Position numbers and translations under genes: made by a program
Part shown: positions 8,863-18,139 of the stretch, piece by piece
Layout: each line of letters opens with the position of its first letter
Position numbering within the stretch: the first letter of the stretch is position 1
The notes under the pieces: model-generated
The model's input: only the letters and a program-made list of their open reading frames with translations
The model's database searches: none
Told to the model about the DNA's origin: nothing
Origin: JAPLIS01 sp963719415
GTDB lineage: Bacteria; Babelota; Babeliae; Babelales; Vermiphilaceae
DNA: 64,000 nucleotides
Reading direction: 5' to 3'
Assembly (NCBI GenBank): GCA_963719415.1
Contig: OY970383.1
Span: 1-64,000 of the forward strand

Positions 8863-9030
8863 TTTTATAAACAAAATTAAGTTAAATAGATACTTAAATA
8901 TTTTGTAAATTCTCAGTCATGCTTAAAAACACATGTTTAAAAACAAATAGTGTCGTAGCAGTGTGTTAGAACTTAGAAAGTGCCTACTTAGAAGAATATT
9001 CTGTTTATAGCTTATAAAAGAGGAAAAATT

Positions 9031-9942
9031 GTGATATTTTTAAATCCTTGTAATGACGTTGCGTTTAAAAGAATTTTCGGATCAGAAGAGCATAAATCGA
9101 TTACTATATCTTTTTTAAATTCAATTTTAGAGCTTACTGGAAATAGAGCTATTGTTTCGATTACTTTTTTAAATACTGAACAATTACCGCAAACTCCAGA
9201 TAAAAAAGACAATATTATTGATGTTTTTTGTGTTGATCAGGCTGGTACTAAATATATTGTTGAGATGCAAGTAGCTCGTGCAGAAGAATTTGGTAAACGA
9301 ATAGTCTATTATGGTGCTAAAGCCTATAGCATGCAGTTAGGTAAAGGCAGGCCGTATCTTGAGCTTATGCCTGTTGTGGTGCTGTCTATTGTCAATTTTA
9401 TTTTGTTTCCACAAAAAAAAGATTATAAATCGATACATGAGATTTTGGATAGAAAAACACATGAGCATGATTTGCCAGAGCTTGCTTTTGCTTTTGTAGA
9501 ATTACCAAAGTTTCGCAAAAAAGAACATCAATTGGTGACGACTGAAGATAAATGGCTATATTTTGTTAAAGAAATTAAAAAACAAAATCATATTCCAGCA
9601 GTTTTAGATCAAGATGAATTTGTAGAAGCGTGTGAAATTGCAGATCGAATGAGTTGGTCAGAAGCAGATTTGTATAAGTACGATGATGCATTTATTCGCG
9701 AAACTACGCGACAAAGTGCATTGAAATTGGCAGATAAAGAAGGAGAAGAGCGTGGAAAAATTAAGGGTAAGCAAGAAGGGGTAAAAGAAGGCAGGCAAGA
9801 GGGGCTAAAAGAAGGTGAAAAAAAAGCAAGGCAAGGCTTTGCTCAACAATTGTTGCAATCGCCGCTTGCTCTTACTGTTGCCGATATTGTACGTCTTACT
9901 GGCTTAACAGAAGAAGAGATTTTAGATTTACAAATAAAATAA
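9031..9942 (+). CDS. Rpn-family PD-(D/E)XK nuclease / transposase-like protein, copy 1
   Basis: 303 residues from a GTG with GAGGA upstream. It matches the recombination-promoting nuclease (Rpn, COG5464, PD-(D/E)XK) pattern: N-terminal FLNPCNDVAFKRIFG, then IIDVFCVDQAGTKYIVEMQV near 60-82, supplying the catalytic Asp and the ExQ form of the nuclease motif. The C-terminal quarter is a KG/EG-rich charged repeat (GKQEGVKEGRQEGLKEGEKK) with a final helix, as usual in this family. E. coli Rpn proteins are DNA endonucleases that raise RecA-independent recombination. A close paralogue lies at 30597-31490. Rpn genes multiply in genomes, although no insertion-sequence ends are seen here. Confidence 0.88.
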   Translation: MIFLNPCNDVAFKRIFGSEEHKSITISFLNSILELTGNRAIVSITFLNTEQLPQTPDKKDNIIDVFCVDQAGTKYIVEMQVARAEEFGKRIVYYGAKAYSMQLGKGRPYLELMPVVVLSIVNFILFPQKKDYKSIHEILDRKTHEHDLPELAFAFVELPKFRKKEHQLVTTEDKWLYFVKEIKKQNHIPAVLDQDEFVEACEIADRMSWSEADLYKYDDAFIRETTRQSALKLADKEGEERGKIKGKQEGVKEGRQEGLKEGEKKARQGFAQQLLQSPLALTVADIVRLTGLTEEEILDLQIK

Positions 9943-9967
9943 TTCATCAATATAAGTGTGGCAGCAA

Positions 9968-12733
9968 ATGAGTGTAGCAACAGAAAAAACAAAACATACG
10001 CCTTTAATGGAACAATATCATGAGATTAGGGCAGCATATCCAGATACCTTGTTGCTTTTTCAGGTAGGTGATTTTTACGAACTATTTTTTGAAGACGCAC
10101 AAAGAGCAGCGCTTTTTTTAGGAATTACTTTAACGTCACGAGGTAAGTCTGAAAGTGGATCAATTCCGCTCTGTGGTTTTCCTGTGCATACAAAAGATCA
10201 TTATATTGCTAAATTAGTAAAAGGTGGTTTTAATGTCGCTCTTTGTGATCAGTTGGAGCCGCCAAGACCAGGGGTTTTGGTAAAGCGGGGAGTGACTCAG
10301 GTTTTTACACCGGGTACCTTGTTAGATAGTCAGTTATTAGATGCAAAATCAGCTTCTTATCTTTTTTCATTTTTTCCGCTTGCAGACCAATGGGGTTTGC
10401 TATTTGGAGAACTTCTTACCGCTCAACTATATGCAACAGTGATTAAGGCTGGAGATAACCGGTTGCTTGATGCACAACTTTCTCGTTTTTTACCCGACGA
10501 AATTCTTATTCCCCATGGGCCAGTTGCAGATACGTATAGGCAATTTTTTTCGAAAGCAGGATATCTGGTAACACCACTTGATTTGTGCGTTGATCTTCAA
10601 GCGAATCATAATGGGGGGATGCGGCATGCCATGGACCAATGGGTAGGCCGACAATTTGAAAAAGCTTTAGTTGATACGATTGAAAAACAAGAATCGTTGC
10701 AGATGGCACTCTATTATTTTTATTTTTATGTGCAACGAAATCAACCGAATGCACTTGATCAATTTAAATCGATTAACTTTTATAGTGTAGATGATTTTTT
10801 ATTGTTAGATCAGGCAACGCAGCGTAATTTAGAAATAATAAAAGATACTAATGGTTCAGCTAAAAATAGTCTTTTTACCTGTATTGATACCGCCAAAACT
10901 GCTATGGGATCTCGGATGATCAAAAAATGGTTGTTGCGGCCCTTAGTCAAGGCTAAGCCTATTGAACAGCGTTTTGAGGCGATTGAAGTATGCATGCAAC
11001 AACTGATTTTTATGCAGCAATTAGCACATCTTCTTGCACGACTCGGCGATGTTGAGCGCGTTATTGGTCGTATTGCATTGCGTAAAGCATCGGTATCTGA
11101 TTATCTTGTTTTAAAAAATGCGCTTGCGCTTATACCAGAGATTAAAATTATTCTTTATCCTCATACAAAGGCTATTCTTTTTGCGCTTATTTATGAACAT
11201 TTATCTGATTTTTCTGCTCTTAACCATTTATTAGCGTCTGCTCTTAACGACGATTTTTCAAAAGACTGTATTATTAAGTCTGGCTTTAATTATCGTCTTG
11301 ATCAGGTACGAGAGCTGGTTGCAACGGGACATCAGAAAGTTTCTGAAATGGAACGGTATGAGCAAGAGGCTACGGGTATTAATTCTTTAAAAATTAGATA
11401 TAACCAACTATATGGTTATTATATTGAGGTAACTAAGACTCATAGCAATGATATTCCTGCTCATTATGTACGGCAACAGACATTAGTTGGCAGAGAACGT
11501 TACATGACCGGTGATTTGCAAGCGTTGCAACAGGATATTGTGGGTGCTCATACTGATATTCAATTGATTGAGAAAGAATTGTTTGATGCGGTAAAGATTG
11601 AAATAACTACTCATATTCATAGTTTAAGAAAATGTGCACATGCGTTGGCTCATCTTGATGCATTATTAAGCTTTTCGTATAACGCTTATCTCTATAATTA
11701 TGTTCGGCCAATTATAGATGGCCAGAGCAGTAGTAGTATTGATATAAGAGATGGTCGTCATCCGGTGGTTGAGCGTGGTTCATTGCAGGCGTTCATAGCA
11801 AATGATACGTGCATGGATGATAATCGTAGGCTCTGGGTTATTACAGGCCCTAACATGGGGGGCAAATCAACTTATTTGCGGCAAATAGCATTGATACATA
11901 TTTTGGCGCAAGCAGGATCTTTTGTGCCCGCTTCGTATGCACGGATAGGTTTGGTTGACCGTATATTTACGCGAATAGGAGCAGGAGATAATGTAGCTGG
12001 GGGCAAATCTACTTTTCTGGTTGAGATGGAAGAGACAGCGGTGATCTGTCGGGATGCTACGGCTAAAAGTCTGGTTATTTTAGATGAGGTTGGTCGCGGC
12101 ACTTCGACGTTTGATGGGTTGGCTATTGCTCAAGCGCTGGTAGAATATATGGTGGATTCGGTGAAAGCGCGTTGCTTTTTTGCTACGCACTATCATGAGT
12201 TGGCTTTACTAGAAAAGAGTATATCTGCGGTTGCAAGTTATTATGCCATGAGTAAAAAAACGCCTCTGGGTATTGTTTTTCTTTATAAAATTGCAGCGGG
12301 CATAGCAGATGGGAGCTTCGGGATTGAGGTTGCCAAGCTGGCAGAATTGCCGGAATCGATTATTTCTCGCGCTAAGGTATTGCTGCATGATTTGACTATA
12401 CAAGAGGAAAAAAAGAGAGAGACCTATTCAGGTCTCTACTGGGGGGGCGTAAGTCAGGATCATAGCACAGGATACTACTCTGAGCAAACGGTAGGACATA
12501 CTGCTAAAAATAAGGACCGTAAGCTTGGCAGCACTGTTGGGCTAGCTGTTGGACATGGTACGGGAAATAATGTTGAGAACAGTGTTTTATATCAAGAAAA
12601 CGTTATATTACAGCAAGAAATTATTCGCCTGAATCTATTATTGCAAAAATATAACACTATTATCGATATAGATTTTGATCAGTTAACGCCCAAAAAAGCC
12701 TTTGATATAGTATGGGATTTGAATAACAAATAA
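9968..12733 (+). CDS. mutS: MutS, DNA mismatch repair ATPase
   Basis: About 921 residues. MutS binds mismatches and, after ATP exchange, recruits MutL. The N-terminal mismatch-reading motif is intact (LLFQVGDFYELFFEDA, the Phe-x-Glu wedge). Connector, lever and clamp domains follow. The ATPase carries Walker A GPNMGGKST near 627, Walker B LVILDEVGRGTSTFDG and FFATHYHEL. A Gly/Ser/His-rich linker of about 60 residues separates the ATPase from a C-terminal helical segment. I prefer the ATG at 9968; an in-frame GTG at 9956 adds four residues and neither has a clear Shine-Dalgarno. Only 25 bp separate it from the Rpn-like gene, so readthrough is likely. No mutL is in the window. Confidence 0.96.
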   Translation: MSVATEKTKHTPLMEQYHEIRAAYPDTLLLFQVGDFYELFFEDAQRAALFLGITLTSRGKSESGSIPLCGFPVHTKDHYIAKLVKGGFNVALCDQLEPPRPGVLVKRGVTQVFTPGTLLDSQLLDAKSASYLFSFFPLADQWGLLFGELLTAQLYATVIKAGDNRLLDAQLSRFLPDEILIPHGPVADTYRQFFSKAGYLVTPLDLCVDLQANHNGGMRHAMDQWVGRQFEKALVDTIEKQESLQMALYYFYFYVQRNQPNALDQFKSINFYSVDDFLLLDQATQRNLEIIKDTNGSAKNSLFTCIDTAKTAMGSRMIKKWLLRPLVKAKPIEQRFEAIEVCMQQLIFMQQLAHLLARLGDVERVIGRIALRKASVSDYLVLKNALALIPEIKIILYPHTKAILFALIYEHLSDFSALNHLLASALNDDFSKDCIIKSGFNYRLDQVRELVATGHQKVSEMERYEQEATGINSLKIRYNQLYGYYIEVTKTHSNDIPAHYVRQQTLVGRERYMTGDLQALQQDIVGAHTDIQLIEKELFDAVKIEITTHIHSLRKCAHALAHLDALLSFSYNAYLYNYVRPIIDGQSSSSIDIRDGRHPVVERGSLQAFIANDTCMDDNRRLWVITGPNMGGKSTYLRQIALIHILAQAGSFVPASYARIGLVDRIFTRIGAGDNVAGGKSTFLVEMEETAVICRDATAKSLVILDEVGRGTSTFDGLAIAQALVEYMVDSVKARCFFATHYHELALLEKSISAVASYYAMSKKTPLGIVFLYKIAAGIADGSFGIEVAKLAELPESIISRAKVLLHDLTIQEEKKRETYSGLYWGGVSQDHSTGYYSEQTVGHTAKNKDRKLGSTVGLAVGHGTGNNVENSVLYQENVILQQEIIRLNLLLQKYNTIIDIDFDQLTPKKAFDIVWDLNNK

Positions 12734-12918
12734 AGAGTAAAAATAAGCGGGAATTTCTAGATTTTCTGCTGGACCAATTTTTTAGGTCGTGGTAATATAA
12801 ATAGAGTTAAAATATTAGTCTGTCCCTTTGAGAGCAATTAAAGAGCAATCGAGATCCTGTTTAAAGTTATAGCAGGCGGGGATATTGACGCATCTTATTA
12901 TAATAGGGTTATGCGATT

Positions 12919-13293
12919 ATGAAAAACAAGCGTCTAGAAAATGTCAATGAGCATTTAGAAAATGACAGTGTAGCCGAAACAGCTTCTCGGTTTGTAATTT
13001 TTCAAACAGGTGGAAAGCAAGTTCAGGGTATTGAAGGTAAAACAGTAGCTATTGAAAAAATAGAAGGTGAGCCAGGTTCGGTTATTGAATTTACTGAAGT
13101 GCTCTTTAAAAAGAATGGCGAAGGTGATTTTCAGGTTGGACAACCATATCTGTCATCAACAGTAAGTGCTTCTATTGTAAAACAGATGAAGGGTCCTAAG
13201 TTAATCGTATTTAAATTTAAACGACGTAAAAAAGTTCGAGTTAAAAAAGGTCACAGACAGCCTATTACTGTTATTCGTATTGAATCTATCTAG
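12919..13293 (+). CDS. rplU: Ribosomal protein bL21
   Basis: 124 residues. The L21 core begins at FVIFQTGGKQVQGIEGKTV and ends in the conserved KKGHRQPITVIRIESI. The basic loop KFKRRKKVRVKKGHRQ binds 23S rRNA. There is an N-terminal extension of about 25 charged residues before the usual start, with no internal ATG near the core that would remove it. In many bacteria rplU is followed by rpmA (bL27). Here a terminator follows directly and rpmA is absent from the window. Confidence 0.95.
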   Translation: MKNKRLENVNEHLENDSVAETASRFVIFQTGGKQVQGIEGKTVAIEKIEGEPGSVIEFTEVLFKKNGEGDFQVGQPYLSSTVSASIVKQMKGPKLIVFKFKRRKKVRVKKGHRQPITVIRIESI

Positions 13294-13359
13294 GCTTTAA
13301 GAAAATATACGAGCATATTAGATAGTTTTAATCTAGTGCGCTATTAGTTAGATTTCAGG

Positions 13360-13391
13360 GAGAGCTCTTAAAATAAGAGCTCTCTTTTTTT
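13360..13391 (+). terminator. Intrinsic terminator of rplU
   Basis: A perfect stem GAGAGCTCTTA/TAAGAGCTCTC with a three-base loop is followed by a run of seven or more T. It ends the rplU transcript, which is therefore probably monocistronic. Confidence 0.92.
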
Positions 13392-13490
13392 GCTTTTATT
13401 TTATATTTATACGTTTGTGCAAATTTATAAATATTTTTAGTTTTTCAAATCGATTGTTTGATATTACGGTTTTTGCTTATTGTTTTAAGT

Positions 13491-13859
13491 TTATGGTAGT
13501 TTTTCTATATAGCCAGGAATTTTAGCAGCTATTTCAGCAGCACTATATTTAGCATCAAACTTAGTAGCCGCAAGATTAAGTTCACGAGCAGTTTTATGAT
13601 AATTGCCGGGGATAGGTTTAGTAGGATCACAAAGATCGTGGACCATAATATCAAGTACTGTCGCAGCGGCACGATAATGAGCGGCAAGATCTTTAGCAGC
13701 GCTTGCCATGCGATCTCTTGCTTCAATAGCTCTGAGCTTACTATTAGCAATAGGTTGAGCGCGGGTAGTACAAGAACGAACGAAAATTCTTACGCTGGCA
13801 GCAGACACATTATTAAAAATAAAGCAAATGCTGAGTGTCATAATTAAAGGTAATTTCAT
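13491..13859 (-). CDS. Small exported hypothetical protein (paralogue of 13902-14357)
   Basis: 122 residues with a clean signal peptide (MKLPLIMTLSICFIFNNVSA, cut likely before ASVR). The mature part is a short helical protein. The motif YHKTARELNLAA resembles YCNAARELIKVC in the next gene upstream, and both begin MKL(P/R)LI, so they look like diverged tandem duplicates. They are 42 bp apart and probably cotranscribed. No known family. Confidence 0.65.
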   Translation of the reverse strand: MKLPLIMTLSICFIFNNVSAASVRIFVRSCTTRAQPIANSKLRAIEARDRMASAAKDLAAHYRAAATVLDIMVHDLCDPTKPIPGNYHKTARELNLAATKFDAKYSAAEIAAKIPGYIEKLP

Positions 13860-13901
13860 GAAAAGACTTGCAGGTAAAAAGGTTATTGAGGCTGATTGGG
13901 T

Positions 13902-14357
13902 CTATTTATTTTTACAAGGTCGTGCAGGATCGGCTTTGAATGGCAAAAGTAATTGAGCCTTATCTTCTGATTGTTGAATTTTGGAATTATAAGTTTCGAT
14001 TAAATCTTTGATAGTTTTTTGAACATTTTTACTGTCTTGCAAAAGATGTTCAAGGCTACCATTATGAATAAAAGGTGCCTGTTGATTTTCGCTTGCATTA
14101 ATCAATGCGGCATCGCGGGAACAAACTTTAATAAGTTCACGGGCAGCATTACAATAATTGAGAGCAGCTTCATGAAAGAGAGGATTGTCGGCAAGAGCAC
14201 GAATATTATGAGTAAAGGTACGACTAAGAGTACGAATAATAAGAGAGTTAGCAGGATATGATACAGCACGAGCTGGAGCTCTCAAAAGAGCAGCATATGA
14301 ATTACGAGATATTGATAAGATGATGCTGAATACTGTAATAATTAAACGTAATTTCAT
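13902..14357 (-). CDS. Small exported hypothetical protein
   Basis: 151 residues with a signal peptide (LRLIITVFSIILSISRNSYA, preceding ALLRAPAR). The mature part is helical with two Cys (NYCNAARELIKVC) and a positively charged tail (ARPCKNK). Likely paralogue and operon partner of the downstream gene at 13491-13859. Function unknown. Confidence 0.65.
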   Translation of the reverse strand: MKLRLIITVFSIILSISRNSYAALLRAPARAVSYPANSLIIRTLSRTFTHNIRALADNPLFHEAALNYCNAARELIKVCSRDAALINASENQQAPFIHNGSLEHLLQDSKNVQKTIKDLIETYNSKIQQSEDKAQLLLPFKADPARPCKNK

Positions 14358-14536
14358 AAAAAGGCTTTCACAGAGTAAAAAAGTTATTATATCTACTGAA
14401 TTATACTGGTGGATTATACTGGGTCGTATATTATTCTGTTTTTATAGCAAAGTCAATTGTTGATGTGCGCAAGAATATTATGCAAAGATATGGAGATAAA
14501 GTACACAGATAAAGAATATAAAAATATGTATGGGTT

Positions 14537-15178
14537 TTATAAAAGTGCGAGTTTTTCGAGATTTGCTTGGAGCCCGCCACAAATAAGTTTGTCTCCAGTT
14601 TGAATAATATAATCAGGATCAGCAACGAGTATTTTTGATTCTTTTTCAATGCCAAAGCAATGAATATGATAGATCATATATAGGTTAAGGATTTCTATTT
14701 TTTTACCAATAAATGATTTTGGTGTGATTAATTTGCTGATAGCAAACTCGGGTGAAAGTTTAATAACATCAGCAAAGGGGGATGTTATGGTATCCGCAAG
14801 ATGGAGACCAGCTTCTTTCTCTGGAATGATGACGTGATCAGCGCCGACAAGATCTAAGATTTCTTTGTGGATCTCGTTAACTGCTCGTGTAATAACTTTT
14901 TTAATCCCTAATTTTTTTTTAAGTAATACGTTAATGAGAATAGATTGAGCCATATTTTCACCAACAGAGACAATAACGGTATCGAATGTCTGTATGCCAA
15001 CATTGCGGAGTGATTCTTCGTCAGTAACTCGTAGACATATTGCATGAGTTACGAGATCTTTAATCGATGAAACAATAGATGGATTGCTATCAATAGCAAG
15101 GACTTGTGCGTTGTTCAGCGCTAATCGAGTTGCAACATGATAGCCAAGTCGTCCTAAACCAATAACACAAAATTTCAT
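14537..15178 (-). CDS. trkA: TrkA/KtrA-type RCK subunit of a potassium uptake system
   Basis: 213 residues, one RCK unit, so closer to KtrA than to the two-unit E. coli TrkA. The Rossmann nucleotide-binding motif VIGLGRLGYHVA is at 5-16, with the acidic ribose-binding end AIDSNP near 34-39. The second half is a TrkA_C (RCK-C) domain (IGKKIEILNLYMIYHIHCFGIEKES onward). RCK proteins form rings on the membrane subunit and gate potassium entry in response to nucleotides. The gene starts 3 bp after the stop of trkH, so the two form an operon. Confidence 0.92.
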   Translation of the reverse strand: MKFCVIGLGRLGYHVATRLALNNAQVLAIDSNPSIVSSIKDLVTHAICLRVTDEESLRNVGIQTFDTVIVSVGENMAQSILINVLLKKKLGIKKVITRAVNEIHKEILDLVGADHVIIPEKEAGLHLADTITSPFADVIKLSPEFAISKLITPKSFIGKKIEILNLYMIYHIHCFGIEKESKILVADPDYIIQTGDKLICGGLQANLEKLALL

Positions 15179-15181
15179 TAT

Positions 15182-16543
15182 TTATCCTAACATAATTCGT
15201 TCTTCTGGGTATAAAAAAGCATTACTTCTATCTGTTTTTCTGAATTTGAGGGCAAGAATAAAGCCGACTGATCCTATACGGCCAATAAACATACTCAACA
15301 TAATTAATAGTTTGCCCCAAAATGATAATTGATGAGTAATTCCTGTTGATATACCAAGATTGGTAAATGCACTAGTAGCTTCATAAAAAAGAGCAAAAAG
15401 AGACTGGTTTTTTTCTGTAAGAGTAAGGCAAAAAAGGGTAAAGGTGATCCAGCAAAGGGCACAACTTACAATGGCAATTGCTTTGAATACTTGATCATAA
15501 GGAATTTGTCGCTCAAGAATATTAACTGATTTTTTTCCTAAAAAAACAGAACGTATAGTTGCAAAGATAATGGCTATTGTTGTTATTCTTATACCACTAC
15601 CGGTCGATTCGGGAGATGCTCCTATAAATCCTAAAATAAGAATAAGAAGAAGGGTTGCTGGTTGCAATAACGTTATATTAAAAAGTAAAAAACCGGTTCC
15701 CCGAAATGCTATTACATGAAATATTGTTTCTAAAAATGTTTGTGTATAACTCATGTGCGTAAAAAGATGATTTCTTTCCAAAAGCCAAAAAAGAAGAGTT
15801 GATATGATAAAAAGACCAAGCGTTGCCCGCATAATAATTTTTGTCTGCAGAGAGAACCGATAAGGTTTTTTGTCGATTATTTTTTTTTGTACGTAACGTA
15901 ATAGTTCTAACCAGGTGACAAAACCAAATCCACCAATAAACATAAGAACTGTTGTTATAATAAGAAGTGGTGATTGTATAGCAGGAAGCAAGAGAAGATT
16001 GGGCGATATGGTGATTCCTGCATTACAGTATGAAGATATGGCGTGAAAAAGTGATAAAAAAAACGCATATTTTGGTTGTATGGTAGGTATTTTGTCTATA
16101 AGAATAGAAGTGATATAAAAAGCCCCTAAGAGTTCTACGATAAGGGTAAAAACAATAATAAAAATCACCAGTTTTTTACTGTTTTTCCATGATTCAAGTT
16201 CAAGAATATGGCTTGCCATAATTTCAGTAGAGATGCCAAAATTCATAAAAAGAGCCATAACAAAAAGACTCATAGTAATAATGCCAATACCACCAATTTG
16301 AATAAGAAGAAGAATAATACCCATACCAAACGGGGTAAAATGATCAAGAGGTATGGTAAAAAGGCCGGTAACGCAGATTGCAGATGTAGCAGTAAAAAAA
16401 AGATCGATAAAAGGTATGGCAGGTATTGTTGTTTTTTGTGCTATGGGGAGTGCAAGAAGAAGTGCACCCGCAACAATAGTTAAAAAAAGAGAGAGCAGGA
16501 GTGTTCTTGCAGGAGAAAAATAATGTAATAATGTTTTAGTCAT
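15182..16543 (-). CDS. trkH: TrkH/KtrB-type potassium transporter membrane subunit
   Basis: 453 residues, strongly hydrophobic, about ten membrane spans with four pore loops. The four selectivity-filter segments are visible: TSAICVTGL, ISSYCNAGIT, FRGTGFLLF and TSAFTNLGISTG. The length matches KtrB and the smaller TrkH proteins. It carries K+ (in Ktr, Na+-dependent) across the inner membrane and is gated by the RCK protein encoded 3 bp downstream. First gene of a two-gene minus-strand operon. Confidence 0.93.
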   Translation of the reverse strand: MTKTLLHYFSPARTLLLSLFLTIVAGALLLALPIAQKTTIPAIPFIDLFFTATSAICVTGLFTIPLDHFTPFGMGIILLLIQIGGIGIITMSLFVMALFMNFGISTEIMASHILELESWKNSKKLVIFIIVFTLIVELLGAFYITSILIDKIPTIQPKYAFFLSLFHAISSYCNAGITISPNLLLLPAIQSPLLIITTVLMFIGGFGFVTWLELLRYVQKKIIDKKPYRFSLQTKIIMRATLGLFIISTLLFWLLERNHLFTHMSYTQTFLETIFHVIAFRGTGFLLFNITLLQPATLLLILILGFIGASPESTGSGIRITTIAIIFATIRSVFLGKKSVNILERQIPYDQVFKAIAIVSCALCWITFTLFCLTLTEKNQSLFALFYEATSAFTNLGISTGITHQLSFWGKLLIMLSMFIGRIGSVGFILALKFRKTDRSNAFLYPEERIMLG

Positions 16544-16606
16544 GCTTTAATTTTTTATATATGTTTTTATAGTAAGCGTGATTTTATGATAATTATAGTT
16601 AGCTCG

Positions 16607-17935
16607 TTATTTAGTTACTAGATTTTGTATATACTGAGCAATATCTTCAATAGAAATGCGGGTCTGCTTGAGCGTGTCTCTGTCTCGTACCGTAACCTTG
16701 CCATCTTGTTCGCTTTCAAAATCATAGGTAAAACATAAGGGCGTTCCTATCTCATCATAGCGTCTGTATCGCTTTCCGATAGAGCCGGTTTCATCGAATT
16801 CGACCTGTAGTCCTGTATTTTTTCTAATATTGTTATATATACTTTTCATGGAATCGCTGAGCTTTTGAGTTAACGGCAAAAATGCAGCTTTAATTGGTGC
16901 AATTGAAGGAGCTAACTTAAGGAATGTGCGAACTTCCCCTTCAATAGTATCTTGCGTATATGCATCGCATAAGAGAGTGATAAAAAGACGATCTACGCCG
17001 ACTGAGCATTCGATAACATGGGGCATGGAAGAAGTTTCTGTTCCCGTATCAAATTGACTAAGATCTTTGCCAGAATGTTTTGAGTGTTGAGTTAAATCAA
17101 ATGCGCCACGATTAGCAATTCCTTCTAGTTCTTTCCAACCAAAAGGGAACTGATATTCAACATCGGTACATGCTTTAGAATAATGGGCAAGTTCTTCAGG
17201 CGCATGAGCATGAAATCTAATATGATTATCTGAAAGACCAATAGCGGTATAAAAATTACGACGAAGAGAAAGCCATTCTTGAAAGAACGCATCAGCCTGA
17301 TCGGCTAAGCAGAACCATTCAATTTCCATCTGTTCGAATTCTCGCATGCGAAATAAAAACTGTTTAGGAGTTATTTCGTTTCTGAATGCTTTACCTATTT
17401 GCGCCACACCAAAAGGCAATTTGATTCGATTGCTCGACATGATATTTTTAAAGTTAACAAAAATTGATTGTGCTGTTTCTGGTCTCAAATAAGCTACCGC
17501 TCCGCTGTCGCTAGTTGCGCCAACATGAGTTTGAAACATCATATTAAATTGGCGAATAGCTGTCCATGCTCTCTTTCCGCAATGAGGACATGCTTTTTCT
17601 AGATTTATCTCGTCAGCGCGGTATCTTTTTTTACAAGCAGTACAATCAACCATCGGATCGTGAAAATTTTCTATATGCCCAGAGGCTTCCCAGACAGATT
17701 GAGGTCCAAGTAAAGAACCTTCAAAAAAAAGGATAGGACCATCTATCTGTTGAATTGATTTTTTCCATACTGCTCGTATGTTTTCTTTCATTAAAACACC
17801 AAGATGTCCAAAGTCATATACTCCATTGAGGCCTCCATAGATGTCTGCTGATTGATAAACGAAGCCGCGACGCTTGCATAGAGATATGATGGTATCAAGA
17901 GTTACTGGTGTAGTTTGGTTATTTTGCGTAATCAT
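16607..17935 (-). CDS. glyQS: Glycyl-tRNA synthetase, single-chain (alpha2) type
   Basis: 442 residues. Class II synthetase charging tRNA-Gly. N-terminal DTIISLCKRRGFVYQSADIY and GLNGVYDFGHLGVLMKENI are typical of the homodimeric enzyme, not the alpha2beta2 GlyQ/GlyS form. Motif 2 (FRNEITPKQFLFRMREFEQM) and motif 3 (ECSVGVDRLFITLL) are present, with a Cys-rich knuckle (CTACKKRY ... CPHC). The C-terminal anticodon-binding domain covers the last 110 residues (APIKAAFLPLTQKL onward). The enzyme looks complete. Confidence 0.95.
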   Translation of the reverse strand: MITQNNQTTPVTLDTIISLCKRRGFVYQSADIYGGLNGVYDFGHLGVLMKENIRAVWKKSIQQIDGPILFFEGSLLGPQSVWEASGHIENFHDPMVDCTACKKRYRADEINLEKACPHCGKRAWTAIRQFNMMFQTHVGATSDSGAVAYLRPETAQSIFVNFKNIMSSNRIKLPFGVAQIGKAFRNEITPKQFLFRMREFEQMEIEWFCLADQADAFFQEWLSLRRNFYTAIGLSDNHIRFHAHAPEELAHYSKACTDVEYQFPFGWKELEGIANRGAFDLTQHSKHSGKDLSQFDTGTETSSMPHVIECSVGVDRLFITLLCDAYTQDTIEGEVRTFLKLAPSIAPIKAAFLPLTQKLSDSMKSIYNNIRKNTGLQVEFDETGSIGKRYRRYDEIGTPLCFTYDFESEQDGKVTVRDRDTLKQTRISIEDIAQYIQNLVTK

Positions 17936-18139
17936 GTTCGAGGACCTTTTATGGGTGTTTGTATACTAGTGATTGTATTATTATTATATAATTATTACCG
18001 AATATATTTATTAAAGTATATAGCAAAGTCTCTATTAAATATAGACAGAATATGCTGTCTATAATAATATGGCGATATTGATAAAGAGATAAGGTGAAAA
18101 AAATAATATAAAATATAAGCAGGTAAGGGAAACTATAGT

